This document shows, in pieces, positions 1 through 8,274 of a stretch of DNA of 64,000 nucleotides (position 1 is its first letter; each line of letters starts with the position of its first letter). The notes beneath the pieces are model-generated. The model was not told where the DNA came from. It saw only the letters and a list, made by a program, of their open reading frames with translations, and searched no databases. Origin of the DNA: Pandoraea captiosa (GTDB taxonomy: Bacteria; Pseudomonadota; Gammaproteobacteria; Burkholderiales; Burkholderiaceae); contig NZ_CABPSQ010000001.1 of NCBI RefSeq assembly GCF_902459775.1, positions 868,001 through 932,000 on the forward strand, written 5' to 3'. A program made the position numbers and the translations under genes.

Positions 1-45
1 CCCCCGCCGGGCATGGTCAAGGAAAAGTCGGGCGGCAAGGCGTAG
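1..45 (+). CDS. C-terminal tail of an upstream protein, probably the ABC substrate-binding protein
   Basis: An open frame enters from the left edge and ends at a TAG at 43-45. The visible tail reads PPPGMVKEKSGGKA. It lies about 100 bp ahead of an ABC permease and ATPase on the same strand. The missing partner of that importer is a periplasmic binding protein, and Lys/Gly-rich tails are common in such proteins. The identity is inferred from position only, because fourteen residues are too few to assign a family. Confidence 0.45.
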   Translation, partial: PPPGMVKEKSGGKA

Positions 46-143
46 GCCGTACGCCGCACAGCCCATGAATAGACAACGAACCAACCAATAAGCCAAAAGA
101 CCCCTGGCCGATCCCTGCATCGGCAACCGGAGGAGACATTCGA

Positions 144-887
144 ATGAAACGCATCGCACAGACGATCGTGTTCTGGGGCGTGTTGCTCGCGCTGTGGGAA
201 ATGGCCGTGACGTACTTCAAGGTGCAGTCGTACCTGATGCCGCCGCCGTCCGCCATCTTTCGTGCCGCCTGGGAGGTCCATCCGCAGATGATGGCCGACA
301 CCTGGGTGACGACCGTCGAAGTGCTGACGGGCTTCGTTGCGGCGGTCGCGGGCGGCCTCGTGATCGGCGTGGTCATCAGCTACAGCGCATTGGCACGGCG
401 CACGCTGTACCCGCTCGTGACCGCGCTGCAAAGCATGCCGAAGATCGCGCTCGCGCCGCTCATGATCGTGTGGTTCGGATATGGCTTCGCTTCGAAGCTG
501 GCGTCCACGTTCCTGTTCGCGTTTTTCCCCGTCGTGGTGGCGACAATGGGCGGACTCGCCTCGGTGGCGCGCAACCTCGACGAGCACTTCCGCGCGCTGG
601 GCGCCAGTCCGTGGGACACCTTCTGGCGGCTTTATCTGCCCGCAGCGCTCCCGGCGTTCGCGGATGGTCTGAAGATCGCCATGCCGCTTGCCGTCATCGG
701 CGCGATCGTCGGTGAGTTCATCGGGTCGGAAGAGGGGCTGGGACATCTGATCGTGTTCGCGTCGGCGGCAGCACGCACCGATGTCATGTTCGCCGCCATT
801 CTCATGGTGACGCTGCTGGCCGTGGCGCTCTACTGGGTCATCGAGCGCCTGGCGCGCTTCGTCTGGTGGCGGGGGATCAACGTATGA
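144..887 (+). CDS. ABC transporter permease (SsuC/TauC/ThiX type)
   Basis: This 247-aa integral membrane protein has about six hydrophobic segments and a BPD_transp_1 permease core. The EAA-like loop that docks the ATPase lies near residues 150-175 (HFRALGASPWDTFWRLYLP). It is typical of permeases for nitrate, taurine, aliphatic sulfonates and thiamine precursors. An AGGAGA Shine-Dalgarno sequence at 131-136 supports the ATG. The stop overlaps the ATPase start (ATGA), so the two are translationally coupled. The downstream hydrolase and aldolase genes suggest an organic substrate that is catabolised, but the sequence does not show which one. Confidence 0.9.
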   Translation: MKRIAQTIVFWGVLLALWEMAVTYFKVQSYLMPPPSAIFRAAWEVHPQMMADTWVTTVEVLTGFVAAVAGGLVIGVVISYSALARRTLYPLVTALQSMPKIALAPLMIVWFGYGFASKLASTFLFAFFPVVVATMGGLASVARNLDEHFRALGASPWDTFWRLYLPAALPAFADGLKIAMPLAVIGAIVGEFIGSEEGLGHLIVFASAAARTDVMFAAILMVTLLAVALYWVIERLARFVWWRGINV

Positions 888-1762
888 GCCACCTGAAGGC
901 GAACACTGTGACGCCATTCCCGACTTCTCCCGCGTCCGCTCTGCCCTCGGTTGCGCAGGGCGCCGACACGCCCGACATCGGTGCGAAGCCGGGCGACGTC
1001 ATGATCGAAGTGAGTCACGTCGACAAGACCTTCGCCGCCAAGCAACGCAAGGGCGCGCCCGTCAGGATTCTCGACGACGTCTCGCTGGCGATCGCCGATC
1101 GCGAGTTCGTGTCGATTCTCGGCGCGAGCGGTTGCGGCAAGAGCACGTTGCTGCGCATCGTGGCGGGCCTCGTGCCGCATGACGGCGGCGAGGTGCGTGT
1201 CGGCGGGCAGCGCGTGTCGCGTCCCGTGCCGGAGATCGGCGTGGTATTCCAGACGAGCAACATGCTGCCGTGGCTGACGGTGCGACAGAACCTGATGCTA
1301 GGCACGCGCCTGCGCAAGATTCCGAAAGACAAGAGCGAACCGCGTGTGCAGGCGCTGCTGGAAATGCTCGGACTCGCGCAGTTCGCCGAACATCATCCGC
1401 ACGAGCTCTCCGGCGGCATGCGCCAGCGTGCGTCCATCGGACAGATTCTGGCGCTCGAGCCCAAGGTGCTGCTCATGGACGAGCCGTTCGGCGCACTCGA
1501 CGCGCTCACGCGAGACAACCTGAACGTCGAATTGCTGCGCATCTGGCAGGAGCACCGGCAGACGGTGTTGCTGGTCACGCACAGCATCGAGGAGGCGGTA
1601 TTCCTGTCGGATCGCGTGATCGTGATGTCGGCGCGCCCGGGCAAGGTCGAGCAGGAGGTGGTGATCGATCTGCCGCGTCCGCGCTCGCCGCAGACGATCA
1701 AGCAGCATCCCCGGTACGCCGGGTACATCGCGCAGCTCTCGCAGCTGATGGGAGTCTATTGA
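884..1762 (+). CDS. ABC transporter ATP-binding protein (SsuB/TauB type)
   Basis: This 292-aa ATPase energises the preceding permease. Walker A GASGCGKST lies near residues 80-88. The signature LSGGMRQR is followed by Walker B LLMDEPFGALD and an H-loop (VTHSIEEA). The first 35 residues are an unstructured Thr/Pro/Ala-rich extension before the nucleotide-binding domain. The ATG at 884 overlaps the permease stop. A GTG at 866 would add six residues, but the ATGA coupling makes 884 the better start. The last bases overlap the hydrolase start (TGATG), so the three genes form a tight operon. Confidence 0.92.
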   Translation: MSHLKANTVTPFPTSPASALPSVAQGADTPDIGAKPGDVMIEVSHVDKTFAAKQRKGAPVRILDDVSLAIADREFVSILGASGCGKSTLLRIVAGLVPHDGGEVRVGGQRVSRPVPEIGVVFQTSNMLPWLTVRQNLMLGTRLRKIPKDKSEPRVQALLEMLGLAQFAEHHPHELSGGMRQRASIGQILALEPKVLLMDEPFGALDALTRDNLNVELLRIWQEHRQTVLLVTHSIEEAVFLSDRVIVMSARPGKVEQEVVIDLPRPRSPQTIKQHPRYAGYIAQLSQLMGVY

Positions 1763-2715
1763 TGGACAGGCAGACGTTTGCTGCGCCGGCGCCCCGCGAT
1801 TGGGAGTCCGCGCGCGCGCTGATGCGCACGCTCGGCCCGCGCTGGTCGAGCGACATCGCGGCGGGTCGCCGTGCGGTGCTCGACGTCTATACGCCGTTGC
1901 TGGAAAAGGCGTCGGCCGAGGGCGTGGCCGTCGCCGTTGAGCGGGATCTGGCGTACGGTCCGCACGTGCGGCACCGGCTGGACGTGTATCGTCCGGTGGC
2001 GCCGGTGAGCGGTGGGGCGCCGGTCGTTGTCTTCGTGCATGGCGGGGGCTTCGTGCGGGGTGACATGAACGCCAACGCGCAGATCTACGGCAACGTGCCG
2101 CGATACTTCGCGCGGCACGGTTGCGTGGCCGTGAACGTGGAATATCGCCTTGCCCCCGAGGCTTCGTTCCCCGGCGGGGCGCAGGATGTCGCGCTGGCCA
2201 TGCGATGGCTTCGCGAGCATATCGGCGCACATGCTGGCGGGAGCGACGTCGACCTGTCGCGCATGCTGCTGATCGGCCACTCGGCGGGCGGAGCGCATGT
2301 GGCGAGTTATCTATGCGATCCGCGCATACGTCCGGCAGCCCCCGAGGTCGCCGGCGCCGTGCTCATCAGTGCGCGTCTGCGCGCCGATATTCTGCCGGAC
2401 AATCCGAACGCTCCCGGGGTGGTCGCGTACTACGGCGACGATGCGGCGCGTTACGAACCCGATGCGCCGATGGCGCATGCCGAGGCCATGCCGGTGCCGG
2501 TCCTGACCGTCATTGCGCAGTTCGAGAATCCCCATCTCGACACTTACGCGCTGGAGTTCTGCCATCGTCTGGCGCAGCGCGACGCACGCGCGCCGCGCTT
2601 CGTTCAGGTGCGCGATCACAACCACACGTCGGTCGTCGCCCATCTGGACACCGGCGACGATTCGCTCGGTCGCGAAATTCTCCAATTTCTGCACGAACTC
2701 AACCCGTCGCCCTGA
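1762..2715 (+). CDS. Alpha/beta hydrolase, arylformamidase/esterase-like
   Basis: This 317-aa cytosolic hydrolase has an oxyanion-hole HGGGF motif near residues 93-97, the nucleophile elbow GHSAGG with Ser at about 174, and a late His in DHNHTS. HGGG plus GHSAG is the pattern of the hormone-sensitive-lipase/BD-FAE group, which includes kynurenine formamidases and esterases. The start codon overlaps the ATPase stop, so it is co-translated with an importer and probably acts on the imported compound or an early intermediate by opening an amide or ester bond. No kyn or other pathway genes are nearby to fix the substrate. Confidence 0.85.
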   Translation: MDRQTFAAPAPRDWESARALMRTLGPRWSSDIAAGRRAVLDVYTPLLEKASAEGVAVAVERDLAYGPHVRHRLDVYRPVAPVSGGAPVVVFVHGGGFVRGDMNANAQIYGNVPRYFARHGCVAVNVEYRLAPEASFPGGAQDVALAMRWLREHIGAHAGGSDVDLSRMLLIGHSAGGAHVASYLCDPRIRPAAPEVAGAVLISARLRADILPDNPNAPGVVAYYGDDAARYEPDAPMAHAEAMPVPVLTVIAQFENPHLDTYALEFCHRLAQRDARAPRFVQVRDHNHTSVVAHLDTGDDSLGREILQFLHELNPSP

Positions 2716-2825
2716 CGGGCTTCGCGCCCGCCTGAGTCGGCAGGTCGTCAGGTCACGAAGTCGCTGATCTGCCGCGTGCGGCACAGGCAGGGCCGAACCT
2801 CTCTCTCTCCCTTTTAGGAACTGTC

Positions 2826-3803
2826 ATGGTCGATCACGAATTGACCGGGGCGTTTGCGCCCGTCGTCACGCCGTTTCACGCGGATCTGACGCCGGATGCC
2901 CCCCGTTTTGTCTCGCATTGCGCCTGGTTGCTTTCACACGGCGTGGGTCTGGCGCCGTTCGGCACGAACAGCGAAGCGAATTCGCTCGGACTGGCCGAGC
3001 GCATGACGTTGCTCGATGTGCTCGTCGACAACGGCCTCGATCCGCGCCGCATGATGCCCGGCACGGGCTGCTGCTCGTTGCCGGAAACCGTCGCGCTCAC
3101 GCGGCATGCCGTCGAACGCGGCTGCGCCGGCGTGCTGATGCTGCCGCCGTTTTTCTACAAAGGACTGTCGGACGACGGACTGTACGCGTACTACGCGCGT
3201 GTCATCGAACAAGTGGGCGATGCCCGCCTGCGTCTGTACCTGTATCACATCCCGGCGCTCTCGGGCGTGCCCATTACGCTGCCCCTCATCGAGCGGCTGG
3301 TGCGCGACTTCCCGCGCACGGTCGTCGGCATCAAGGACAGCTCGGGCGACTGGAACAACCTGAGTGCAATGCTCGACGCCTTTCCCGACTTCGGCATTTT
3401 TCCGGCCTCGGAATCGCTGGTCTCGCGCGCGTCGGCGAAGGGGGCGAGAGGGTGCATCTCCGCGACCGTCAATATCAACCCGGAGCGCATTGGACGTCTG
3501 TGCCGCGAGTGGGCTGAGGACACCGGCCCCGCGCTTCAGGCACAAGCCGACACCGTGCGGGGCATCGTTCAGTCGTTCCCCATGATTGCGGCGCTCAAGG
3601 CCGTGCTGGCGACGTATCGAAATGACAGCGGCGACGACAGCGGCGACGACAGCGGTGACGACAGCGACAACGACAGCAGGAACCGCAGCGGCACCGACAG
3701 CGCATGGTCCCGCGTGCGCCCGCCGCTCTCGCCGCTGTCCGACGAGCAGCACGCGCGACTGCACGCGCAGTTGGCCGCTTGCGGCTTCACCTTGCCGGGC
3801 TGA
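2826..3803 (+). CDS. Dihydrodipicolinate synthase family (DapA/NAL-like) lyase or aldolase
   Basis: This 325-aa TIM-barrel class I aldolase has the Schiff-base Lys in VGIKDSSG (about residue 170) and the catalytic Tyr in YLYHIPA (about 140). A GTNSE loop near residues 46-50 replaces the classical GTTGE. SD AGGA precedes the ATG after a pyrimidine-rich leader (CT repeats). Placement inside a transport and hydrolase operon argues for catabolic cleavage of a keto acid rather than lysine synthesis. The C-terminal part carries an Asp/Ser/Gly repeat (residues about 267-284 and flanks) that is foreign to the fold and is encoded by a 12-bp tandem repeat. Confidence 0.85.
   Translation: MVDHELTGAFAPVVTPFHADLTPDAPRFVSHCAWLLSHGVGLAPFGTNSEANSLGLAERMTLLDVLVDNGLDPRRMMPGTGCCSLPETVALTRHAVERGCAGVLMLPPFFYKGLSDDGLYAYYARVIEQVGDARLRLYLYHIPALSGVPITLPLIERLVRDFPRTVVGIKDSSGDWNNLSAMLDAFPDFGIFPASESLVSRASAKGARGCISATVNINPERIGRLCREWAEDTGPALQAQADTVRGIVQSFPMIAALKAVLATYRNDSGDDSGDDSGDDSDNDSRNRSGTDSAWSRVRPPLSPLSDEQHARLHAQLAACGFTLPG
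3624..3677 (+). repeat. 12-bp tandem repeat inside the DapA-like gene
   Basis: Four consecutive 12-bp units of the form GACAGCGGCGAC (the last diverged) plus a half unit encode DSGD-DSGD-DSGD-DSDN-DS in frame. A unit of 12 bp keeps the reading frame whatever the copy number, so length variation would change only an acidic linker before the last helices. Confidence 0.9.
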
Positions 3804-3911
3804 CGGACCATGCGCGGCGCGTTGCGGTATCTGGAGCCATGCCGGGGATCGTCTCGCCATGCACATCGTGTGGCGGGTGTCACGCGTGCGCCGCGTGCGC
3901 ACCATGCGGCG

Positions 3912-5186
3912 GTGCGCCTGTGTGCGCGCGTGCCCGGCACGATGCTGGCGATGGCTGTTGGCCTGGCGGCTTGCAACTCGTCTCAGGCGCAGGTGCAGAT
4001 CTATGGTCATCTCACGCCGATGACGGATTGGGTCGGCGTCAGCGAGCGTCAAACGCCGGCATCGGCGCCGCGTCCGACACAAGCGCCTGCGGGAGCGATC
4101 CGCTCGCCCGAGATGAGCGGCGCGCGCATGCTCTCGAGTATTTCGTATTTCGGCATGCGCGGCAAGGAGGACCTGGGTGATGGCTACGCGGCCATCTGGC
4201 AGATCGAGACACCGGTGTCCATTGACGGCAAGGCCACCGGCGCCATTGGCGCACGCAATTCGAACGTCGGGGTCAAGGGGCCGTTCGGCACCGTGTTTCT
4301 GGGCAACTGGGACACGCCGTATCAATGGTCGACGCTCTCCGTCGGCTCGCCCGTTCGCAATCCGTACACGGGCGATCTGAGCACGATCCTGAGCAATCCC
4401 GGCTTCAACGTGCCGAACACCACGACGCAGTCGGGCCGCGTCAATAACGCGTCGGACGCCACGTTCAACCGGCGGCAGGGCAACACGATTCAGTACTGGA
4501 CTCCTGAGTGGGCCGGCCTGCAATTGCAGTTCTCCTACTCGCTCTCGAACGGCTCGGTCGCGACACCCGCCGGTGACATCTCGCCGCAGGTCTTCGGCGC
4601 GGGGCTGGAATATCTGAACGGGCCGCTGCGCGTGCGTTATGCGTATGAGCTGCACAAGGACTACTTCGGTCTCGCGTGGTTAGGCGCACCCGCCAGCGCC
4701 AACCCGTCGAACGTCGGCTCGCGCGCCACGGGTTCGACCGACGACGGACACAAGGTCCTCATCGTCTTCACCTATGCGCAGACGAAGTGGGTGGCGGGAT
4801 GGGACAGGCTGACGTATCGGACGGACGACGGCACGTCCGGCAATCTCAATCGCTACCGGCGCGATGCGTTCTACGCCATGGTGCAGCACTTCTTCGGCGG
4901 CGGACGCCACTCCGTCTGGCTCGGCGGCGGCTATGCGATGAACGGCGCCTGCTCGCGCGTGGGGGGCGCGGCCTGCAACACGGACGACCTGGGCGCGACG
5001 CAGCTCAACCTGGGCTACCGCTACGACTTTTCCAAACGTACCGACGTGTACGTCGCCTACTACCAGGTCATCAATCGGGCCTGGGGTAGCTACGGCTTTT
5101 CGCCACGGCCCAATTTTTCCGGCGGCAACGCGCCGCCGGGCGTGCATTACCGCGGCGTCGGCGTCGGCATCGAACACACATTCTGA
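3912..5186 (+). CDS. Outer-membrane porin (betaproteobacterial OmpC-like family)
   Basis: This is a 16-strand-type general porin precursor. The mature part begins near QVQIYGHLTP and ends with a typical terminal aromatic residue (GVGIEHTF). The loop region carries the usual FGMRGKEDLGDG and FLGNWDTPYQW porin segments. I place the start at the GTG 3912, which gives a compact signal peptide (RLCARVPG, then a hydrophobic core, then SQA). An ATG at 3810 would add 34 residues of unlikely Arg/His-rich sequence. The core contains LAAC, which resembles a lipobox, but a porin barrel would not be lipidated. It lies downstream of the lyase and probably admits the operon's substrate. Confidence 0.85.
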   Translation: MRLCARVPGTMLAMAVGLAACNSSQAQVQIYGHLTPMTDWVGVSERQTPASAPRPTQAPAGAIRSPEMSGARMLSSISYFGMRGKEDLGDGYAAIWQIETPVSIDGKATGAIGARNSNVGVKGPFGTVFLGNWDTPYQWSTLSVGSPVRNPYTGDLSTILSNPGFNVPNTTTQSGRVNNASDATFNRRQGNTIQYWTPEWAGLQLQFSYSLSNGSVATPAGDISPQVFGAGLEYLNGPLRVRYAYELHKDYFGLAWLGAPASANPSNVGSRATGSTDDGHKVLIVFTYAQTKWVAGWDRLTYRTDDGTSGNLNRYRRDAFYAMVQHFFGGGRHSVWLGGGYAMNGACSRVGGAACNTDDLGATQLNLGYRYDFSKRTDVYVAYYQVINRAWGSYGFSPRPNFSGGNAPPGVHYRGVGVGIEHTF

Positions 5187-5225
5187 GCACGAATTTTCAT
5201 TACCTAAGATTCACAGGAGACGATC

Positions 5226-6635
5226 TTGAGTACGACACAACCGGGCTTCGACACCATAGTCGAGCGAGAAAAAGGACTGCACCGGGGATTGAGCAGCGCT
5301 CAGCTATCGATGATCGCCATTGGCGGCGCCATTGGCACCGGCCTGTTTTTGGGCAGTGCGTTCGCCATTGGCTTTGCGGGACCTAGCGTGCTGCTGAGCT
5401 ACGCGATCGGCGGCGCCATTGCGCTGCTGCTCATGGGCTGCCTTGCCGAAATGACGGTGGCTCACCCGACCTCGGGTTCTTTCGGTGCGTACGCCGAGCA
5501 CTACATCGGTCCGTTGGCCGGGTTTCTGGTGCGTTACGCCTATTGGTCGTCGATCGTGTTCGCCGTCGGCACCGAGGTCACGGCCATCGCCGTCTATATG
5601 AAGTACTGGTTTCCGGCAGTGCCGGGCTGGTACTGGATCGTTGGCTTCTCCGCAGGCCTGATCGCGATCAATGCCGCCAGCGTCAAGGTTTTCGGCGCGG
5701 TCGAGTATGCGTTTTCGATGCTCAAGATCGTGGCCATCGTCGCCTTCCTGATTCTGGGCGCGTACATCGTCTTTCGCGCGCCGCAAGGCAGCGGGATCGG
5801 TCTGGCGAACTACACGTCGCATGGCGGATTCTTCCCGAAAGGCGCCTGGGGCATGTGGGTGGCGGTCATCGTCTCGATCTTCAGCTATCTGAGCATCGAG
5901 ATGATCGCGGTCGCTGCGGGCGAGGCGCAGGACCCGCAACGCGCGATCACACGGGCCTTCCGGGCGACGATGTTCCGTCTGGTGTTCTTCTACCTGCTGA
6001 CGCTGGCCCTGACGCTCGCCATCGTACCGTGGAGCGCGGCGGGCGAAGACGGCAGCCCGTTCGTCAAGGTCATGGCCGCCACGCACATTCCCGGAGCGGC
6101 GGGCGTCATCAATCTCGTGATTCTGGTGGCGGCGCTCTCCGCAATGAACAGCCAGCTGTACATCACCACACGCATGATGTTCTCGCTCTCGCGCGCGGGC
6201 TACGCACCGCGCCGCTTCGGCGAGGTGAGTCGCAACGGTGTGCCCGTGGCCGCGCTCATGCTCTCGACCATCGGGATTGCGCTGGCGGTCGCGCTCAACG
6301 TGATTGCGCCGCAGGCGTCGTTCACGTTGATGATGTCGGTCTCGATGTTCGGCGCGATGTTCACCTGGCTGATGATCTTCGTCACGCATCTCTATTTCCG
6401 TCGCGCTCACCACGCGCAGTCGTTGCGCTTTCGGATGTGGGGTTATCCGTACGCGAGCCTGACGGGAGCATTGCTGATGGTCGCAACGCTCGTGACGACC
6501 TACTTGACGGACGAATTCCGCATGACGCTGGTCTACGGCCTGCCGTTCGTCATCGCGCTGTCGCTCATCTACGCCGCGTGGTACCGCAGGCGCGATGGCG
6601 CGATCGTGGCGGGCGCGCGAGGGCAGGGCAATTGA
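5226..6635 (+). CDS. Amino-acid permease, APC superfamily
   Basis: This 469-aa inner-membrane transporter has about 12 hydrophobic segments. The N-terminal APC signature IAIGGAIGTGLFLGS lies at about residues 31-45, followed by a first-loop GSFGAYAEHYIG segment as in GabP/AroP/CycA-type permeases. Translation starts at a TTG at 5226 preceded by AGGAGA at 5215-5220. No in-frame ATG sits at a suitable distance. The 40-bp spacing from the porin suggests the same operon. The substrate is probably an amino acid or small amine, and specificity cannot be read from sequence. Confidence 0.88.
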   Translation: MSTTQPGFDTIVEREKGLHRGLSSAQLSMIAIGGAIGTGLFLGSAFAIGFAGPSVLLSYAIGGAIALLLMGCLAEMTVAHPTSGSFGAYAEHYIGPLAGFLVRYAYWSSIVFAVGTEVTAIAVYMKYWFPAVPGWYWIVGFSAGLIAINAASVKVFGAVEYAFSMLKIVAIVAFLILGAYIVFRAPQGSGIGLANYTSHGGFFPKGAWGMWVAVIVSIFSYLSIEMIAVAAGEAQDPQRAITRAFRATMFRLVFFYLLTLALTLAIVPWSAAGEDGSPFVKVMAATHIPGAAGVINLVILVAALSAMNSQLYITTRMMFSLSRAGYAPRRFGEVSRNGVPVAALMLSTIGIALAVALNVIAPQASFTLMMSVSMFGAMFTWLMIFVTHLYFRRAHHAQSLRFRMWGYPYASLTGALLMVATLVTTYLTDEFRMTLVYGLPFVIALSLIYAAWYRRRDGAIVAGARGQGN

Positions 6636-6642
6636 GGGACTG

Positions 6643-6657
6643 GCCCGTTTAGCGGGC
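6643..6657. terminator. Short hairpin between convergent genes
   Basis: GCCCG-TTTAG-CGGGC forms a 5-bp GC stem between the stops of the convergent permease and MFS genes, overlapping the MFS stop. There is no T-tract on either side, so it is at best a weak bidirectional stop. Confidence 0.3.
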
Positions 6658-8145
6658 GTCGCGCCGGGTCGAGTGCAACGACAGCGGCGCGGCAACCGAT
6701 TCGAGCGAACGGCGTTCCGCCGCGACGCCCCAGCGCGCCGCCACGGCGGACGCCACCACCATCAGTCCCGCGCCGGCCAGGTAGCCGATCGACACGTCCG
6801 CCCGGCGCTGCGTGTCGATCAGCCAGCCAAAGAGGGCCGGGCCCGCCACGCCGCCGAGCAGCGTGCCGATGGCATAGAACACGGCAATGGCGAGTGCGCG
6901 AATTTCCAGTGGGAAATTCTCGCTCACGGTCAGATACGCCGAACTGGCCGCCGCCGATGCAAAGAAAAAGATGACGGACCACGCGAGGGTTTGCGTGAGC
7001 GTGTTCAGCCATCCCTGCGCGAACGCCCAGCCGCTCATGGCCAGCAGTACGCCCGACATGGCGTACGTCGCGCTGATCATCACGCGTCTGCCGAACACGT
7101 CGAATCCGTGACCGAGCACGATGGGCCCCAGAACATTGCCCGCAGCGAACGGCAGCAGATACCAGCCGACACTCGCTGCCGGAACATCGTAAAAATCGGT
7201 GAGTACCAACGCGTACGTGAAGAAGATCGCGTTGTAGCAGAACGCCTGCGCGATCATCAGCGTGAGGCCGACGAGCGAGCGGCGGCGGTACGTGTGCAGG
7301 AGGGTTTGCCATACCTCGCGCAACGGGGTGGCGTGTCGGGCACGCAACTGGAGGCGCGCCACCGGCGCATCGGAGATGGTTTGTCCCCGCTCGCGCAGGG
7401 AGCGTTCGATGCGCTCGACGATGGCTTCGGCTTCACGCGTCTGACCCCGAAGGATGAGCCAGCGAGGACTCTCGGGCACCCACATTCGCATGAACAGAAT
7501 GCCGAGCCCAAGCGCGGCGCCGATGAAGAAGCACACTCGCCAGCCCCAGTCCGGGGGAAGCACGCCGGGATCGAGCAAGACAAGCGAGCCCGCGGCGCCG
7601 AGCGCCGCGCCGGCCCAGAAGGTACCGTTGATGACGAGATCGGTCCAGCCGCGCACGCGCGCCGGCGTGAATTCCTGAATCGTCGAATTGATGGCGGTGT
7701 ACTCGCCGCCGATGCCGGCGCCCGTCAGAAATCGGAACACGACGAAGCTGGCGAAGCTCCACGACAGTCCGGTAGCGGCGGTTGCCGCGACATACAGCAG
7801 CAGTGTGATGAAGAAGAGCCTGCGACGCCCGAGCCGGTCGGTCAACCAGCCGAAACCGAGGGCGCCCAGCACGGCGCCCGCAATGTAGGCGCTGCCGGCA
7901 AGGCCGACCTGCGCATTGGTGAGCGCGAGTGTCGGACTCGATTTGAGCGCACCGGCAACGGCACCGGCCAGCGTGACTTCGAGACCGTCGAGCAACCACG
8001 TGATGCCCAGCGCGACGACGATCAGGGTATGAAAGCGCCCCCATGGCAGGCGGTCGAGACGGCCGGGCAAGTCGGTGTCGACGAGCGACGTCGCCGCGTT
8101 GGAGGAGTGGGAAGGAGGGTTCGGATTGTCTGTTGTCTCTGCCAT
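6649..8145 (-). CDS. MFS transporter, sugar-porter/AAHS-NiaP-like
   Basis: This 498-aa protein has twelve predicted membrane segments. The loop 2-3 motif is GWLTDRLGRRR, and PESPRWLILRG follows the sixth helix, a signature shared by sugar porters, aromatic-acid:H+ symporters and the niacin transporter NiaP. A central cytosolic loop with many Arg/Glu follows (residues about 215-260). No clear SD precedes the ATG. It is convergent with the amino-acid permease and separated by 129 bp from the next upstream gene, so it is probably monocistronic. The likely cargo is a carboxylate or aromatic acid, by family only. Confidence 0.85.
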   Translation of the reverse strand: MAETTDNPNPPSHSSNAATSLVDTDLPGRLDRLPWGRFHTLIVVALGITWLLDGLEVTLAGAVAGALKSSPTLALTNAQVGLAGSAYIAGAVLGALGFGWLTDRLGRRRLFFITLLLYVAATAATGLSWSFASFVVFRFLTGAGIGGEYTAINSTIQEFTPARVRGWTDLVINGTFWAGAALGAAGSLVLLDPGVLPPDWGWRVCFFIGAALGLGILFMRMWVPESPRWLILRGQTREAEAIVERIERSLRERGQTISDAPVARLQLRARHATPLREVWQTLLHTYRRRSLVGLTLMIAQAFCYNAIFFTYALVLTDFYDVPAASVGWYLLPFAAGNVLGPIVLGHGFDVFGRRVMISATYAMSGVLLAMSGWAFAQGWLNTLTQTLAWSVIFFFASAAASSAYLTVSENFPLEIRALAIAVFYAIGTLLGGVAGPALFGWLIDTQRRADVSIGYLAGAGLMVVASAVAARWGVAAERRSLESVAAPLSLHSTRRDAR

Positions 8146-8274
8146 CAGGCTGTCGAGAACGCCGGATATCCCCGTGGTTCGTCAATATTTGCCTGACATC
8201 TTACCCCGCGACACGACCAGAGCGGCGCGGCGCGGGGGCTAGCAGGGTTGAGGTGTGGTCGACTGCGCGGCTAC

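Noticed and set aside
3912-3980. Porin at 3912 as a lipoprotein because of LAAC in its signal core
   Set aside because: The protein is a full beta-barrel porin with a terminal Phe and an SQA cleavage site after the Cys. Lipidated porins of this class are not known to me.
2934-4655. 573-codon open frame on the minus strand
   Set aside because: Antisense to the DapA-like and porin genes, with Arg/His-rich composition and no motif.
6595-8196. 533-codon open frame on the plus strand
   Set aside because: Mirror of the MFS transporter gene. The translation is highly charged with no domain.
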